64,000 nucleotides of DNA from Frigoriglobus tundricola. GTDB taxonomy: Bacteria; Planctomycetota; Planctomycetia; Gemmatales; Gemmataceae. The translations under genes were made by a program, and so were the position numbers. The DNA lies in assembly GCF_013128195.2 (NCBI RefSeq), contig NZ_CP053452.2:4030001-4094000 (forward strand). Direction: 5' to 3'. Below are positions 16,113 through 25,670 of this stretch, in pieces (positions within the stretch are counted from its first letter, which is position 1; each line of letters begins with the position of its first letter). The notes beneath the pieces are model-generated. The model did no database searches. It saw only the letters and a program-made list of their open reading frames with translations, and was not told the DNA's origin.

Positions 16113-17243
16113 TTACTTTACCCCCGGCAGGCCGGTGTAGTCCTTCGGGTACACCGCGTCCACGTCGCTCGGCGCGTAGGTGAACGCGTACACGTCGTCG
16201 CGGGTCGGTTCGGCCTCTTTCATCGTTTGCACGACGGCCGCGTCCGCCTCCTTCTTCGCGTCCTCTTTCAGCGCCCGCACGGTGGCGGTGTCGATCGCCC
16301 CGGCGTCGATCAGCTTCTGCTCGAACGCGGCGAGCGGGTCGAGGTCCGACCAGTTCCGCTGCGCCCCGCTCGACGAGGAGTGGCCGTGCAGCCGGCTCAC
16401 CATCGCTTCGAGCAGGAACGGCTTGCGCTCGCGGCGGCAGTACCGCATGGCGCGGTTGATGGCGTTCCACGTCGCCACCGGGTCGTTGCCGTCGATAGTC
16501 TCGTTGCGGACACCGTAGGGCAGCGCGCGGTCGGCGACCGGCCGGTGCGTGTGGACCGTGTCGAGGTCGGTGGAGATGCCGAACCGGTTGTTGGTCACGA
16601 GCATCAGCACCGGCAGCTCGAGGCCGGGCCGGGTGCTCCAGTTCAGGCACGTCTCGAAGTCGCCCTCCGCGGTGCCGGCCTCGCCGCCGATCACAACGGT
16701 GATCCCCTCGGCCTCGGCCGGGTGCTTCTGCCCGTGCCGCTTCTGGACGAGCGCGGTACCGGGGGCCATTGCGAACTGGACCTCGATCACGCTCGTCACC
16801 GGGACCACGTTCCACGCCGGCACGGAGTAGTGCCCGACGAAGTTCCGGCCGCGGGAGTGCGTGTCGGTCCACCGCATCGCGAGCTGCCGGGTGTGATCGA
16901 TCATCGGCATGCCCAGGGCGAGCATGACGCCGGCGTTGCGGTAGTGGAGGTGCAGGTAGTCGTGGGCCGGGCCTTGGCCCTTGTGGACTTGCAACCCGAG
17001 GCACACGTTCAGCGCCTCCTCGCCCGGCCCGCCGATCCAGAAGTAGGCCTCACCGGACTTGGACATTTTGATGCTCCGCTCCTCAAGGGCGCGGGTGCGG
17101 AGCATCTGGCGGAACACGGTCAGGGCGAGTTCGACCGACATGACCTCGCGGCCCGAGCGGAGTACCGCTGGCGGGGCGATCCGGGTGGACCGCCGCACCA
17201 GCGCGTCCTCAATATCGGGCGGGTCCTCGTTTGCGTCCGGCAT
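16113..17243 (-). CDS. 2-oxo acid dehydrogenase E1 component, alpha subunit
   Basis: 376 residues. Family features: RTRALEERSIKMSKSGEAYF near residues 48-70, the pyrophosphate/metal region GGEAGTAEGDFETCLNW followed by VTNNRFGIST, and the phosphorylation-loop-like segment RLHGHSSSSGAQR. The usual GDG of the thiamine-diphosphate motif is GGE here, a variation that could be checked against close relatives. It acts in the cytoplasm with E1-beta. It is the first gene of the E1-alpha/E1-beta/E2 run and has about 390 bp of non-coding DNA upstream, where the operon promoter should be. Confidence 0.92.
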   Translation of the reverse strand: MPDANEDPPDIEDALVRRSTRIAPPAVLRSGREVMSVELALTVFRQMLRTRALEERSIKMSKSGEAYFWIGGPGEEALNVCLGLQVHKGQGPAHDYLHLHYRNAGVMLALGMPMIDHTRQLAMRWTDTHSRGRNFVGHYSVPAWNVVPVTSVIEVQFAMAPGTALVQKRHGQKHPAEAEGITVVIGGEAGTAEGDFETCLNWSTRPGLELPVLMLVTNNRFGISTDLDTVHTHRPVADRALPYGVRNETIDGNDPVATWNAINRAMRYCRRERKPFLLEAMVSRLHGHSSSSGAQRNWSDLDPLAAFEQKLIDAGAIDTATVRALKEDAKKEADAAVVQTMKEAEPTRDDVYAFTYAPSDVDAVYPKDYTGLPGVK

Positions 17244-17632
17244 GACAAATTCCCCCCGGAGCGATGGTCGGGTTTGGAGAGGGACTGTTTCGGGCCGCGG
17301 CGCGACCGCCGCGGCAAAAGACAGTCAGTGGACAGACCGACCAAGGTCCGAAAATCGACGGTTCCGGGATTTCAGACGAGGCGTTTCGAGCCGATGTTGA
17401 ATGCTTCGGCAACTGTATCCGACTTTTGTAGCTGCTAGAAGCGGAACTGGTCAACGCAGGAATCGAGCCAAACTCAAAACGCCGCAAATTCCGCCCAAAA
17501 GGTCAACGCCGCACTATTTTACGCAGAGTGATTGCTGCGGAAATGTGCAATATGTGTTAAATTTGTGGGCAGAGGCGGGGGCTGCATGGTTTGGGACACT
17601 GACTCGCACCCGTCACTTCCATTATACCGCCT
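17244..17632. other. intergenic region upstream of E1-alpha
   Basis: A 389-bp gap between the start of E1-alpha and the 3' end of the spermidine-synthase-like gene. The half nearest 17450-17580 is richer in A and T than its surroundings. It should hold the promoter of the dehydrogenase operon, but no clear -35/-10 pair, operator or RNA gene was recognised. Confidence 0.4.
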
Positions 17633-20149
17633 TCATTCTGCCGCGCGGCCTGGCAAGTCGCGGTTTCCAAAGGCCGCTGATAACAAATAGAAACCGATCG
17701 CAACACACAAGAGCAATTGGAAGCCCAGGATAACAGACGTGTTTTCGGCCAGTCCCCCAACCAGAGCCCCAGCGACGTTTGCCCCGAACACGCGGTCGGG
17801 TTGACTCGTGCGTTTGAAACTCGTGGCGAAGATCACTCCGGCGAACGCGACCGGCGTGAACACGAGTAGACACGCCCCGAGGATTTGGACCGCGGCACCC
17901 GTGCCGAGGAACGCACTCGGCGAGACGACCAGACCGACCGCGAGCGCCGCCATCAGCCCGGCGTAGTACGGCTCCAAGCGCTTCGGGTTCATTTTCCCCG
18001 CCCACAGGTTGCCGGCGAGGCTCATCACCAGGATCGCGGCGAACACCGCTGTGTTAACCATCCACGTCCCGCCGAACAAGAGCGCCATTTCCACAACGGC
18101 CTTCGTCTCGACGAGCATAAACCCGGCGCCGAGGAAGAACGCGCGGAGCATGGAACCGTAATCCGGGCGCACCCCCGCTTCGGCCGCGAGTGCCTTGGGG
18201 CCGCCGCACAGCGCCCACAGGCCCACGGACAGGAACACCATGAGCCCGATGCCGCGCCAGGTCTCGCCGGGAATGCGCGGCTCACGGGAGTAGAGAAACG
18301 GCCAGTTGTCGTCGGCCGGTTTTAGCACGCCCTTGCTCTCTTGCACCTGCGTCGGGAAAAGTGGCACCCACGACGGCTCCACCGGGGACCATTCGGATTC
18401 CCCGGTCGCGGAGTCGATGACCGGCTCGCGGGTCTCGTTGCCGTCCGGATCGGTCTTGTAGCGGATCCGCCGCAGTTGGCTCTGAACCGGCGACGGCGGC
18501 GGCCGTTCGGCCGGCGGGGCGGTGCCGAAGGCGGCTTTCGTGTCGGCGGTCACACCGGTGTACCACGGGTACCAGTAGCGGACCGGCTTGCCGTTTTGCG
18601 GCTCGAACGCTCGCCGCAGCGGCTCGACCACCGCGGCGCTTCCGGCGAAGAACCCGGTGCTGACGTCCGGTTGAAAGTCCTTGAATACGATCGTTTCAAA
18701 CGACGGGGTGGTGATGACCACCGGGTCCACGCCGTCGAACGCGGTGCGCAACTGGTCGCGGATGCGGGCGGCGATCCACCCCTGGCGGAAGAAGTTGTAG
18801 ACCGCGTACAGGCCCGTGGGCTTCAGCACGCGCTTCACGTCCCGGAAGCACTCCAGCGTGAACAGGTAACTTTCCAGGCGGAGGTTGGAGTAGCCGGACT
18901 GGAGGACGAGCGAGTCGATGAGGGCGAACACGACGAGGTCGTACGTGTTCGGTTCCGCGTTCCGGAGGAAGTTGCGGCCGTCGTTGATCGTGACCTTCAC
19001 CCGCGGGTCCTTGAACGGCTGGTCCGGGTGGTGCTGCTGGCCCAGCTCCTGAATGACGGGGTCGATTTCGACGGCGTCGATCTCGAGCGCGGCGTCGTCC
19101 GTTTTGAGGAACCGGAGCGCCCGGGCCACGTCGTTACCGTTGCCGGCGCCGATGACGAGCACCTTCCGGAACGCGGGCCAGGCCGGTGTGCCGTCCGGCT
19201 TCTTCAGGTCGCGCTGGAGCAGGTACGGCAGGGCGTATGGCACGTGCGCCTGCGGCGGGTTCGCCTGGGCCTCCATCACCTGTTGGCTGATGAGGTTGGT
19301 GGTGATGGACCGCTGCTTGGCGCCGTAGTCGATGCGGTAGTACTCACTCCAGATCGTCGCCCAGCCGCCCACGTTGACGAACCCGGAGGTTGCGGCCGTG
19401 AGGCCGACCGCGACGAGCAGAATCAGGAGCGGCACGCGGGGCGAGCGGGCGGGCCCGGGGGCCGGCGCGGCGTGCGGGGCGGCGGCCGTTGTCGCCCCGG
19501 TGACCGCCGGCGGCAGCGCGTCGCGTACCTCGGGTCCGGCGTCCGGGTTTTTCCGCACGATTAGGTACGTGATGACCAGGCCGCACAGCACGAACCACGC
19601 GAGCGGCGGCAACCGGAGGGCGGAGCCGGCGGCGAACATGCCGATGCCCGCGAGGCTCCCGAGCAGATTGGCTGAGTACGCGGTGGTGCGGTCGGCGACG
19701 CGGTTGAACGCCCGGCCCATTTCTTGGCCGGGGCCGAGCATGGTGCCGGCAATGATGACGAAGAACGCGGCCCCGACCAGTTCCATCGGAACGGCGAACG
19801 GCAGCGGGTTCTCGAGTATGACGGCGGTTTCGGTGCCGAAATAGACCACGTCCGGTTTGGCCTGGTTGCCGACCGCGAACACCGCCCGGAGGGTGTCGGA
19901 GAACTGGTTAATAAGGAGCCCGCTGCCGATCCCGACGACGAGCCAGTACGGGGTGTGGCGGAGCAGGTTTGTTTGGCGGCGGGCGACGAGGCACCCGACC
20001 GACATCCCGACGAAACACGCGAGCAGCACGAGGTTGACGAAGAACGTCAGGAACAGCACGTGCGCCGGGAACCAGCGGATGCAGGCGAGTTCGAGAAACA
20101 GCACCAGCCAACTGATGAGGAAGAGGTCGAAGGCCCGGCGGTCGCGCAT
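17633..20149 (-). CDS. membrane spermidine-synthase-like protein
   Basis: 838 residues combining membrane and methyltransferase-fold domains. The N-terminal part has about eight hydrophobic helices (for example FDLFLISWLVLFLELACIRW). A Rossmann-fold domain of the spermidine synthase type follows, with KVLVIGAGNGNDVARAL (SAM-binding glycine loop), AVEIDPVIQEL and NDGRNFLR. Further hydrophobic helices occupy the C-terminus. The order resembles membrane-fused aminopropyltransferase homologues, whose substrates are mostly unknown, so polyamine synthesis is not proven. The start at ATG 20147-20149 places the first helix directly after a short basic N-terminus; an upstream in-frame start adds 65 residues without homology-like features. 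Confidence 0.75.
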   Translation of the reverse strand: MRDRRAFDLFLISWLVLFLELACIRWFPAHVLFLTFFVNLVLLACFVGMSVGCLVARRQTNLLRHTPYWLVVGIGSGLLINQFSDTLRAVFAVGNQAKPDVVYFGTETAVILENPLPFAVPMELVGAAFFVIIAGTMLGPGQEMGRAFNRVADRTTAYSANLLGSLAGIGMFAAGSALRLPPLAWFVLCGLVITYLIVRKNPDAGPEVRDALPPAVTGATTAAAPHAAPAPGPARSPRVPLLILLVAVGLTAATSGFVNVGGWATIWSEYYRIDYGAKQRSITTNLISQQVMEAQANPPQAHVPYALPYLLQRDLKKPDGTPAWPAFRKVLVIGAGNGNDVARALRFLKTDDAALEIDAVEIDPVIQELGQQHHPDQPFKDPRVKVTINDGRNFLRNAEPNTYDLVVFALIDSLVLQSGYSNLRLESYLFTLECFRDVKRVLKPTGLYAVYNFFRQGWIAARIRDQLRTAFDGVDPVVITTPSFETIVFKDFQPDVSTGFFAGSAAVVEPLRRAFEPQNGKPVRYWYPWYTGVTADTKAAFGTAPPAERPPPSPVQSQLRRIRYKTDPDGNETREPVIDSATGESEWSPVEPSWVPLFPTQVQESKGVLKPADDNWPFLYSREPRIPGETWRGIGLMVFLSVGLWALCGGPKALAAEAGVRPDYGSMLRAFFLGAGFMLVETKAVVEMALLFGGTWMVNTAVFAAILVMSLAGNLWAGKMNPKRLEPYYAGLMAALAVGLVVSPSAFLGTGAAVQILGACLLVFTPVAFAGVIFATSFKRTSQPDRVFGANVAGALVGGLAENTSVILGFQLLLCVAIGFYLLSAAFGNRDLPGRAAE

Positions 20150-20467
20150 GGGAGCAGGCTCGATGGAAGCGTCGGGCACGGGTCCGGTGCCGTATCGGAA
20201 CGGTTTACGAACCGCGCTCGCGCCCGGACACCCTGAGACCCGTCCGCCGAAACGGGTGTGTCGGTAGCCACTTTCCGGACTCGCCAAAAGCCATCGGGTA
20301 CGAAGAAACCCCTCCTGATGAGTACCGATCGGGAGCCGAGCCAATGGCCCCGTTCGGATCTGTGCTCGCGGCCAACATCGGCAGTGTGGCTCGTCCGCCG
20401 CTCAGGAATCTCGCCCGTGTGGACGCGAGGGACCTTGTCCCGCTCGCACGCCGTCGGGGCCATTCGG
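20150..20467. other. intergenic region, nothing recognised
   Basis: A 318-bp gap upstream of the spermidine-synthase-like gene and downstream of the next minus-strand gene. It probably holds the promoter of the former. No RNA gene, hairpin with U-tract or repeat was recognised. Confidence 0.3.
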
Positions 20468-21541
20468 TTACGCTGCCACGCTTTTGATTTCATTGAAAGG
20501 GAAAAGGACACGCTGAAGCCGCTCGACGAGTGGCGGGTGTTCCCCTTTGGGATTCGATCCGGTCCCGTTCGCCATCGGCTTGGTGAAGACCTCCCGGAGG
20601 GCCGCGATTCGGGTGTCATTCGCTGGTTCGATGATTGCGGGTGCGAGCTGATCGAACAGAACGAGGAGTTTTTGCGCTTCAGCTTCTTCACCCATGTCGC
20701 GCCGGAGCGCTCCACTCAGAGTGACCGCCGCAAGTCGCACGTTCGCGCTCGCGCTTTCGTCGGTCAAGATGCCGCGTAGGATTTCGATCGACGCGTTTCG
20801 GTCCGGCGTGTGCCCCCCCGACTCGGAAGCGAGCGCCTGAGCAAGCATGACGCGGATGCTCGTTTCGAGCGGGTGTTTGGCCAAAAAATCGTGTGCGAGG
20901 TTCGCAGCCTGTTCGGATCGCCCACCGGCAATGAGCTGGTACCCGTAGCGGCCAACGTACTCGGGGTCGTCCGGTGCGAACTCGGCCGCCCATCGCAAGT
21001 GTTCTGCGGCGAGTGGGGCCTCGCCGAGGTCTCGGGCTTGTTGGTAAATGGTGAAATGAAGCGGAGCGAATCCGGGAAACTCGCGAACGTGCTTTCGGAC
21101 GAATTTTAACCGCTCGTGACTCGCCGCTTGGGCCTGGCCGAAGAGATGAGCGTATTCGGCATGGAAGTCGGTCAGCCGCTGATAGAGCGTTTTGATCTGC
21201 TCTTCCCGCTCCTTTATCGCGGCGTGAATGTCGCGACGTTCGGGCGGGATCTTGCCCTCTTGATCGAGCTTCCGGACGCGGTCGAAGGTCGCACGCATTC
21301 GGTCCAGATCCGTCGCCAAATAGAAGCACGCAGATGCGGAAAGCCAATCTTCAGCCGCCCAGACGAACTCTTGGGCATCGAACATCATTTGGCCCATACG
21401 GACGCGTGTGATTCCTGCTTGCAGCATGTGCCAAGCGGCTTTTGGGTAACGACCGAGCCCGCGATCGGCATCGTGGTCGATCATGTCGTTCGACGAGTCC
21501 AGTGCCAGCTTTCGGTACTCGGCGTTCGTTGCGGCGTTCAC
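20468..21541 (-). CDS. tetratricopeptide-like helical repeat protein, function unknown
   Basis: 357 residues, mostly helical. Segments such as HFTIYQQARDLGEAPLAAEH and YGYQLIAGGRSEQAANLAHD have TPR-like helical-hairpin spacing, suggesting a protein-interaction scaffold. No signal peptide or membrane segment is apparent, so a cytoplasmic location is likely. The start is taken as GTG 21539-21541, preceded by a GGAGGGGG ribosome site; the longer frame overlaps the upstream gene. It lies 56 bp downstream of another unknown gene on the same strand, and the two may be co-expressed. The molecular role is not known. Confidence 0.6.
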   Translation of the reverse strand: MNAATNAEYRKLALDSSNDMIDHDADRGLGRYPKAAWHMLQAGITRVRMGQMMFDAQEFVWAAEDWLSASACFYLATDLDRMRATFDRVRKLDQEGKIPPERRDIHAAIKEREEQIKTLYQRLTDFHAEYAHLFGQAQAASHERLKFVRKHVREFPGFAPLHFTIYQQARDLGEAPLAAEHLRWAAEFAPDDPEYVGRYGYQLIAGGRSEQAANLAHDFLAKHPLETSIRVMLAQALASESGGHTPDRNASIEILRGILTDESASANVRLAAVTLSGALRRDMGEEAEAQKLLVLFDQLAPAIIEPANDTRIAALREVFTKPMANGTGSNPKGEHPPLVERLQRVLFPFNEIKSVAA

Positions 21542-21597
21542 GAGTGCACCCCCTCCGTCCGGTTTCGGGGATTCTGGCGAATGACCGTGACGCTCAC

Positions 21598-22083
21598 CTA
21601 CCGCTTTCGCAGAGTCGGGTTCAAATCGCTCTGATCCTTCTTCTCGTCGAACAATCCCGGCAACCCGCCCTCCCACCGGCCCGCGATCTCGATCATTTCG
21701 TCATTCGTATCGTTCAAGTAGTAGTCGTGTCGGGTGCCGGTATCGGATCGCTGAGTGAACCGGGTCCCGGGTTCGATGTGCGTCATCACCGCGACCGCCA
21801 CAAGGATCGATGCTTCCATAACTTGAGTTGCCCGATCGTCGTCGCGGGTGCGCAGAATTTCCAGATCCTCGTCGATCTCGGCGTAGTGCTGACGGAGCGT
21901 CGCCACGTTCCACATGAGGGTCAAAGTCGTCGAGTGGGTTGTGTCGCTACTCGATGCTTTCCATTCGATCGCGATCTCGCACTGGCCCACATCGTTGTTG
22001 TCACCGAATACCACAATCGCCGAGGGGATGAACCTGCGGAACTTCTGTGGGTGCCCGAACAGCCAGACGAGGTCATAGTTCAT
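21598..22083 (-). CDS. hypothetical protein, possible nuclease-like fold
   Basis: 161 residues starting MNYDLVWLFGHPQKFRR, then AIVVFGDNNDVGQCEIAIEW, a pattern of beta strands around acidic residues with a Glu-x-Ile-x-Trp unit. This faintly recalls small restriction-like or DUF nuclease folds, but no firm family assignment can be made. The reading frame continues upstream as a long open frame antisense to the S46 peptidase gene, which is judged non-coding. The chosen ATG is at 22081-22083. It is paired with the TPR-like gene downstream. Confidence 0.5.
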   Translation of the reverse strand: MNYDLVWLFGHPQKFRRFIPSAIVVFGDNNDVGQCEIAIEWKASSSDTTHSTTLTLMWNVATLRQHYAEIDEDLEILRTRDDDRATQVMEASILVAVAVMTHIEPGTRFTQRSDTGTRHDYYLNDTNDEMIEIAGRWEGGLPGLFDEKKDQSDLNPTLRKR

Positions 22084-22233
22084 CGCGGGCGATCCCGGCG
22101 GCGCTCGGTTCCGCGGCCATTCTATCGCGCCTGTGCGCCCGTTCTGGGTGCTTTTCTTCACACGGCGCCTTATAACGATGCGCCACCGGCCGACGACTCG
22201 CGCGCCGGTCACAACTCCGCGCAGAGGCGCACC

Positions 22234-24354
22234 ATGCGTTCCCGTTTTTCCGTCCTGGCGGTCGCCACCGCCGTGCTGGGCCTCATCATGACCCCCGATA
22301 CGATTGAGGCCGACGAGGGCATGTGGTTGTTCAACAACCCGCCCCGCGCGCAGCTCAAGAAGTACGGCTTCGACCCCACCGACAAGTGGCTCGATCACGT
22401 CCGCCTCTCCAGCGTCCGGTTCAACTCCGGCGGGTCCGGCAGCTTCGTCTCGCCGGACGGGCTCGTGATGACCAACCACCACGTCGCCGCCGGCGACCTG
22501 GACAAGGTCTCGACCCCCGAAAAGAACTACCTCCGCGACGGGTTCTACGCCAAGACCCCGGACCAGGAGATCAAGTGCAAGGGGCTCGAGCTGAACGTCC
22601 TCATCGGCATCAAGGACGTGACCGCCGACGTGGAGAAGGCGGTCCCCGCCGACGCGGCCGGCGCCGAAGCGTTCAAGCTCCGCACGGCGAAGATCGCCGA
22701 GATCGAGAAGGGCGCCGCCGACCCGGCCAAGAAGATCCGCGCCGACGTGGTCACCCTCTACGCCGGCGGCATGTACCACCTGTACACGTTCAAGAAGTAC
22801 GAGGACATCCGCATCGTCTTCGCCCCGGAGAAACAGGTCGCGTTCTTCGGCGGCGACCCGGACAACTTCGAGTACCCGCGGTACGACCTCGACGTCGCGT
22901 TCTTCCGCGTCTACGAGGACGGCAAGCCGATCAAGTGCGAGCACTACCTGAAGTGGAGCCCCGCGGGGGCCAAGGAGGACGAACTCGTGTTCGTCTCCGG
23001 GCACCCCGGGCGCACCAACCGGGCGAACACGGTGGACGAGCTGAAGTACCTGCGCGACACCGGCTACCCGTACCTGCTCAACCGCCTGAACCGGCTCGAG
23101 GTGCTCCTCGGGTCGTGGGGCGCGCGGAGCGAGACGAACATGCAGCGGGCGGAGGAGGAGCTGTTCGGCATCCAGAACAGCCGCAAGGCCCGCATCGGCG
23201 GGCTCGCGGGGCTGATGGACCCGAAGCTCATGGGCCGCAAGGTCCGGGACGAGGAGCGGCTGAAGGAGTTCATTTCCGCCGGGGGCTCGGACGCCGCCCT
23301 CGCCGCCGCGGGGAAGGCGTTCGCCGCGATCGCGCAGGCCGAGAAGGTGCGGGCGGACCTCATCAAGGACATGACCGTGCTGGAGAACGGCGGCGGGTTC
23401 AACTCGCACTCGTTCTCGATCGCCCGCACGCTGCTCCGCGCCGCGGAGGAGCTCCACAAGCCGGGCGGCGCGCGGCTCCGCGAGTTCGCCGACGCCCGCC
23501 TGCCGTCGCTCAAGTTCCAACTGTTCTCGGACGAGCCGATCTACGAGGACCTCGAAACTCTCAAGCTGGCCGACGGCCTCCAGTTCCTCGCGGTCACGCT
23601 GGGGCCGGATTCGGACCTCGTGAAGAAGGTGCTCGCGGGCAAGTCGCCCCGCGAGCGGGCCTACGAGCTGATCAGCGGGACCAAGGTCCGCGACCCGAAG
23701 GTGCGCGAGCACGTCTGGAAGGCGATCGAGGCCGCCGCCAAGGAGGGCAAGCCCTTCGAGATCGCGGCGCTGAACGACCCGATGATCGAGGTGGCCGCGC
23801 TGGTCGATCCGGCGAGCCGCGCGCTCCGCAAGCGGTTCGAGAACGAGGTGGACGAGCCGAAGCGGCAGGCGTACTCGGCGCTGGCCAAGGCGAAGTTCGC
23901 GATGGACGGCGACAAGGTGTACCCGGACGCCACGTTCACCCTGCGGCTGGCCTTCGGGCCGATCAAGGGTTACAAGGAGGACGGCAAGGACGTGCCCGCG
24001 TTCACCACGATTGAGGGCCTTTACAAGCGGTCCGCCGATCAGGGGAACAAGGGGCCGTTCGAACTGCCCAAGCGGTGGGTCGAGCGAAAAGACAAAATTG
24101 ACCTGAAAACCCCGTTTAACTTCGTCTGCACGGCAGATATTATTGGTGGGAACAGCGGGTCGCCGGTGGTGAACAAGGACGCCGAGGTCGTCGGGCTGAT
24201 TTTCGACGGCAACATTCAGTCGCTGGTTCTCGACTTCATCTACGACCAGGACACGGCCCGGGCCGTGTCAGTAGACAGTCGGGCCATCGTCGAAGCGTTG
24301 CGGAAGGTGTACGACGCACCGGCACTCGCGGACGAACTGACTGGGCAGAAGTGA
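22234..24354 (+). CDS. S46 family peptidase (dipeptidyl-peptidase 7/11 type)
   Basis: 706-residue secreted or periplasmic serine peptidase that removes dipeptides from peptide N-termini. A signal peptide spans about residues 1-26 (MRSRFSVLAVATAVLGLIM). The mature part starts DEGMWLFNNPP, a family hallmark. The catalytic histidine lies in MTNHHVAAGD (about 83-86) and the catalytic serine in IIGGNSGSPVVN (about 643). A helical domain is inserted between the two halves of the chymotrypsin-like fold, as expected. S46 enzymes are typical of Bacteroidetes and planctomycetes that feed on proteins. A perfect 20-bp hairpin follows the stop codon. Confidence 0.93.
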   Translation: MRSRFSVLAVATAVLGLIMTPDTIEADEGMWLFNNPPRAQLKKYGFDPTDKWLDHVRLSSVRFNSGGSGSFVSPDGLVMTNHHVAAGDLDKVSTPEKNYLRDGFYAKTPDQEIKCKGLELNVLIGIKDVTADVEKAVPADAAGAEAFKLRTAKIAEIEKGAADPAKKIRADVVTLYAGGMYHLYTFKKYEDIRIVFAPEKQVAFFGGDPDNFEYPRYDLDVAFFRVYEDGKPIKCEHYLKWSPAGAKEDELVFVSGHPGRTNRANTVDELKYLRDTGYPYLLNRLNRLEVLLGSWGARSETNMQRAEEELFGIQNSRKARIGGLAGLMDPKLMGRKVRDEERLKEFISAGGSDAALAAAGKAFAAIAQAEKVRADLIKDMTVLENGGGFNSHSFSIARTLLRAAEELHKPGGARLREFADARLPSLKFQLFSDEPIYEDLETLKLADGLQFLAVTLGPDSDLVKKVLAGKSPRERAYELISGTKVRDPKVREHVWKAIEAAAKEGKPFEIAALNDPMIEVAALVDPASRALRKRFENEVDEPKRQAYSALAKAKFAMDGDKVYPDATFTLRLAFGPIKGYKEDGKDVPAFTTIEGLYKRSADQGNKGPFELPKRWVERKDKIDLKTPFNFVCTADIIGGNSGSPVVNKDAEVVGLIFDGNIQSLVLDFIYDQDTARAVSVDSRAIVEALRKVYDAPALADELTGQK

Positions 24355-24372
24355 GTTCGCCGCGCCGAGTTG

Positions 24373-24420
24373 GTGCGGGCTCGTGTCACCGGTCGAAAAC
24401 CCGGTGACACGAGCCCGCAC
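24373..24420 (+). terminator. strong hairpin after the S46 peptidase gene
   Basis: A perfect 20-bp stem (24373-24392 with 24401-24420) with an eight-base loop begins 18 bp after the peptidase stop. No U-tract follows, so it is either an L-shaped terminator or an mRNA-stabilising hairpin. Confidence 0.6.
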
Positions 24421-24605
24421 AGACAACCTCACAAGCGGTGAGCGATTTTGGCACGCCAGCAGCGCGACGGCTTGAAGTTACGAAGATGATTTCTCTTCAC
24501 ATGCGCCCGGTTCGCGGAGCGCGAACCTGAAGAATTCAATTCATCTTCGGGTGCCCAGCGGTCGATAGTCTCATTTTTGCGATCCACCCCGCCCACGAGC
24601 ACACC

Positions 24606-25670
24606 ATGTCCGGCCGGCCTACCGTTTTCGATCGCCTCCTGTGGCGTGTCAACTTCCTCCCCCGTGATTCGGCGCTCCGGTTCCAACCCCGGATCGCGGC
24701 CGGCATCTTCGGGTTCCACTTGCTCGCGCTGCTCGCCTGCATTCCGTGGCTGTTTGACTGGTCGGCGGTCGCACTCGTGCCCCTGGGTATGTACCTGTTC
24801 GGCACACTCGGAATCAACATCGGTTTCCACCGGTTGCTGACCCACCGCGGGTTCGAGTGCCCGCGGTGGCTGGAGTGCGCCCTCACGGTCCTCGGCGTGT
24901 GCTGCCGGGAGGGCACCCCGCTGAGCTGGGTGGCCATTCACCGGATGCACCACCAGCACTCGGACGATCCGACCGACCCGCACACGCCGAAGGCCAGCTT
25001 TTTCTGGAGCCACGTGGGCTGGTTCCTGGTGTACGACCCGGCCGTGTGGAGCATCAGCACGTACGACCGCTACGTGCGCGACTTGCTCCGCGACCGCTTC
25101 ATTAAGAAGCTGGAGAAGCCGCGCACGCAGCAGCGAATTCTGCTCGCTCAATTCGCTGTGTTCCTGGCGCTCGGTGCGATCGTGGGAGCCCTTGTTCACG
25201 GGTCCTGGCTGGGCGCCCTCCAGATGAGCCTGAGCTGGTTGGTGTGGGGGGTGTTCGTGCGGACGGTGGTGGTGTGGCACGTCACGTGGTCGGTCAACTC
25301 GCTCACGCACATGTGGGGCTACCGCAACTACAACACCCACGACGACAGCCGGAACAATCTGTTCGTTGGCCTCGTGAGCAACGGCGAGGGCTGGCACAAC
25401 AACCACCACGCTCAGCCGCGCGCGGCCGCCCACGGGCACAGGTGGTGGGAGTTCGATGTGTCGTTCATCACCATTTGGGGACTCGAAAAGCTCGGCCTGG
25501 CCTGGAACGTGGTTCGCCCCAAGCCGCGCGCGGACGTGACTCCGGTTACCGGATCGGGGGCCGAATCGCATCCGACCGAAGCGGTCGTGCCCGCGCCCGT
25601 TACGGCGCCTGTCGAAGTCGCGGTCGTGGCCGCCCCCACCGTGCCGGCCGGTCCGGGTAGTGCTGCCTAA
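24606..25670 (+). CDS. acyl-CoA / fatty-acid delta-9 desaturase
   Basis: 354-residue integral membrane di-iron desaturase of the stearoyl-CoA desaturase family. The three histidine boxes are HRLLTH (about residue 78), HRMHH (about 115) and HNNHH (about 264), with the expected GINIGFHRLL and NSLTHMWGYRNY surroundings. It introduces a cis double bond into saturated acyl chains and so adjusts membrane fluidity. About 30 Ala/Val/Pro-rich residues form a C-terminal tail outside the core domain. It is separate in sequence type from the desaturase at 1.7 kb. It stands alone, with a strong hairpin upstream separating it from the peptidase gene. Confidence 0.92.
   Translation: MSGRPTVFDRLLWRVNFLPRDSALRFQPRIAAGIFGFHLLALLACIPWLFDWSAVALVPLGMYLFGTLGINIGFHRLLTHRGFECPRWLECALTVLGVCCREGTPLSWVAIHRMHHQHSDDPTDPHTPKASFFWSHVGWFLVYDPAVWSISTYDRYVRDLLRDRFIKKLEKPRTQQRILLAQFAVFLALGAIVGALVHGSWLGALQMSLSWLVWGVFVRTVVVWHVTWSVNSLTHMWGYRNYNTHDDSRNNLFVGLVSNGEGWHNNHHAQPRAAAHGHRWWEFDVSFITIWGLEKLGLAWNVVRPKPRADVTPVTGSGAESHPTEAVVPAPVTAPVEVAVVAAPTVPAGPGSAA

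Noticed and set aside
14876..16183. 435-codon plus-strand frame opposite the E1-beta gene
   Set aside because: Composition is His/Arg/Val-rich without motifs, and the opposite strand is a clear dehydrogenase subunit.
21598..23712. 704-codon open frame on the minus strand across the S46 peptidase gene
   Set aside because: Only its first part (21598-22083) looks like a real protein; the rest is antisense to a well-conserved peptidase and is low-complexity Arg/Val/Glu-rich, a high-GC shadow.
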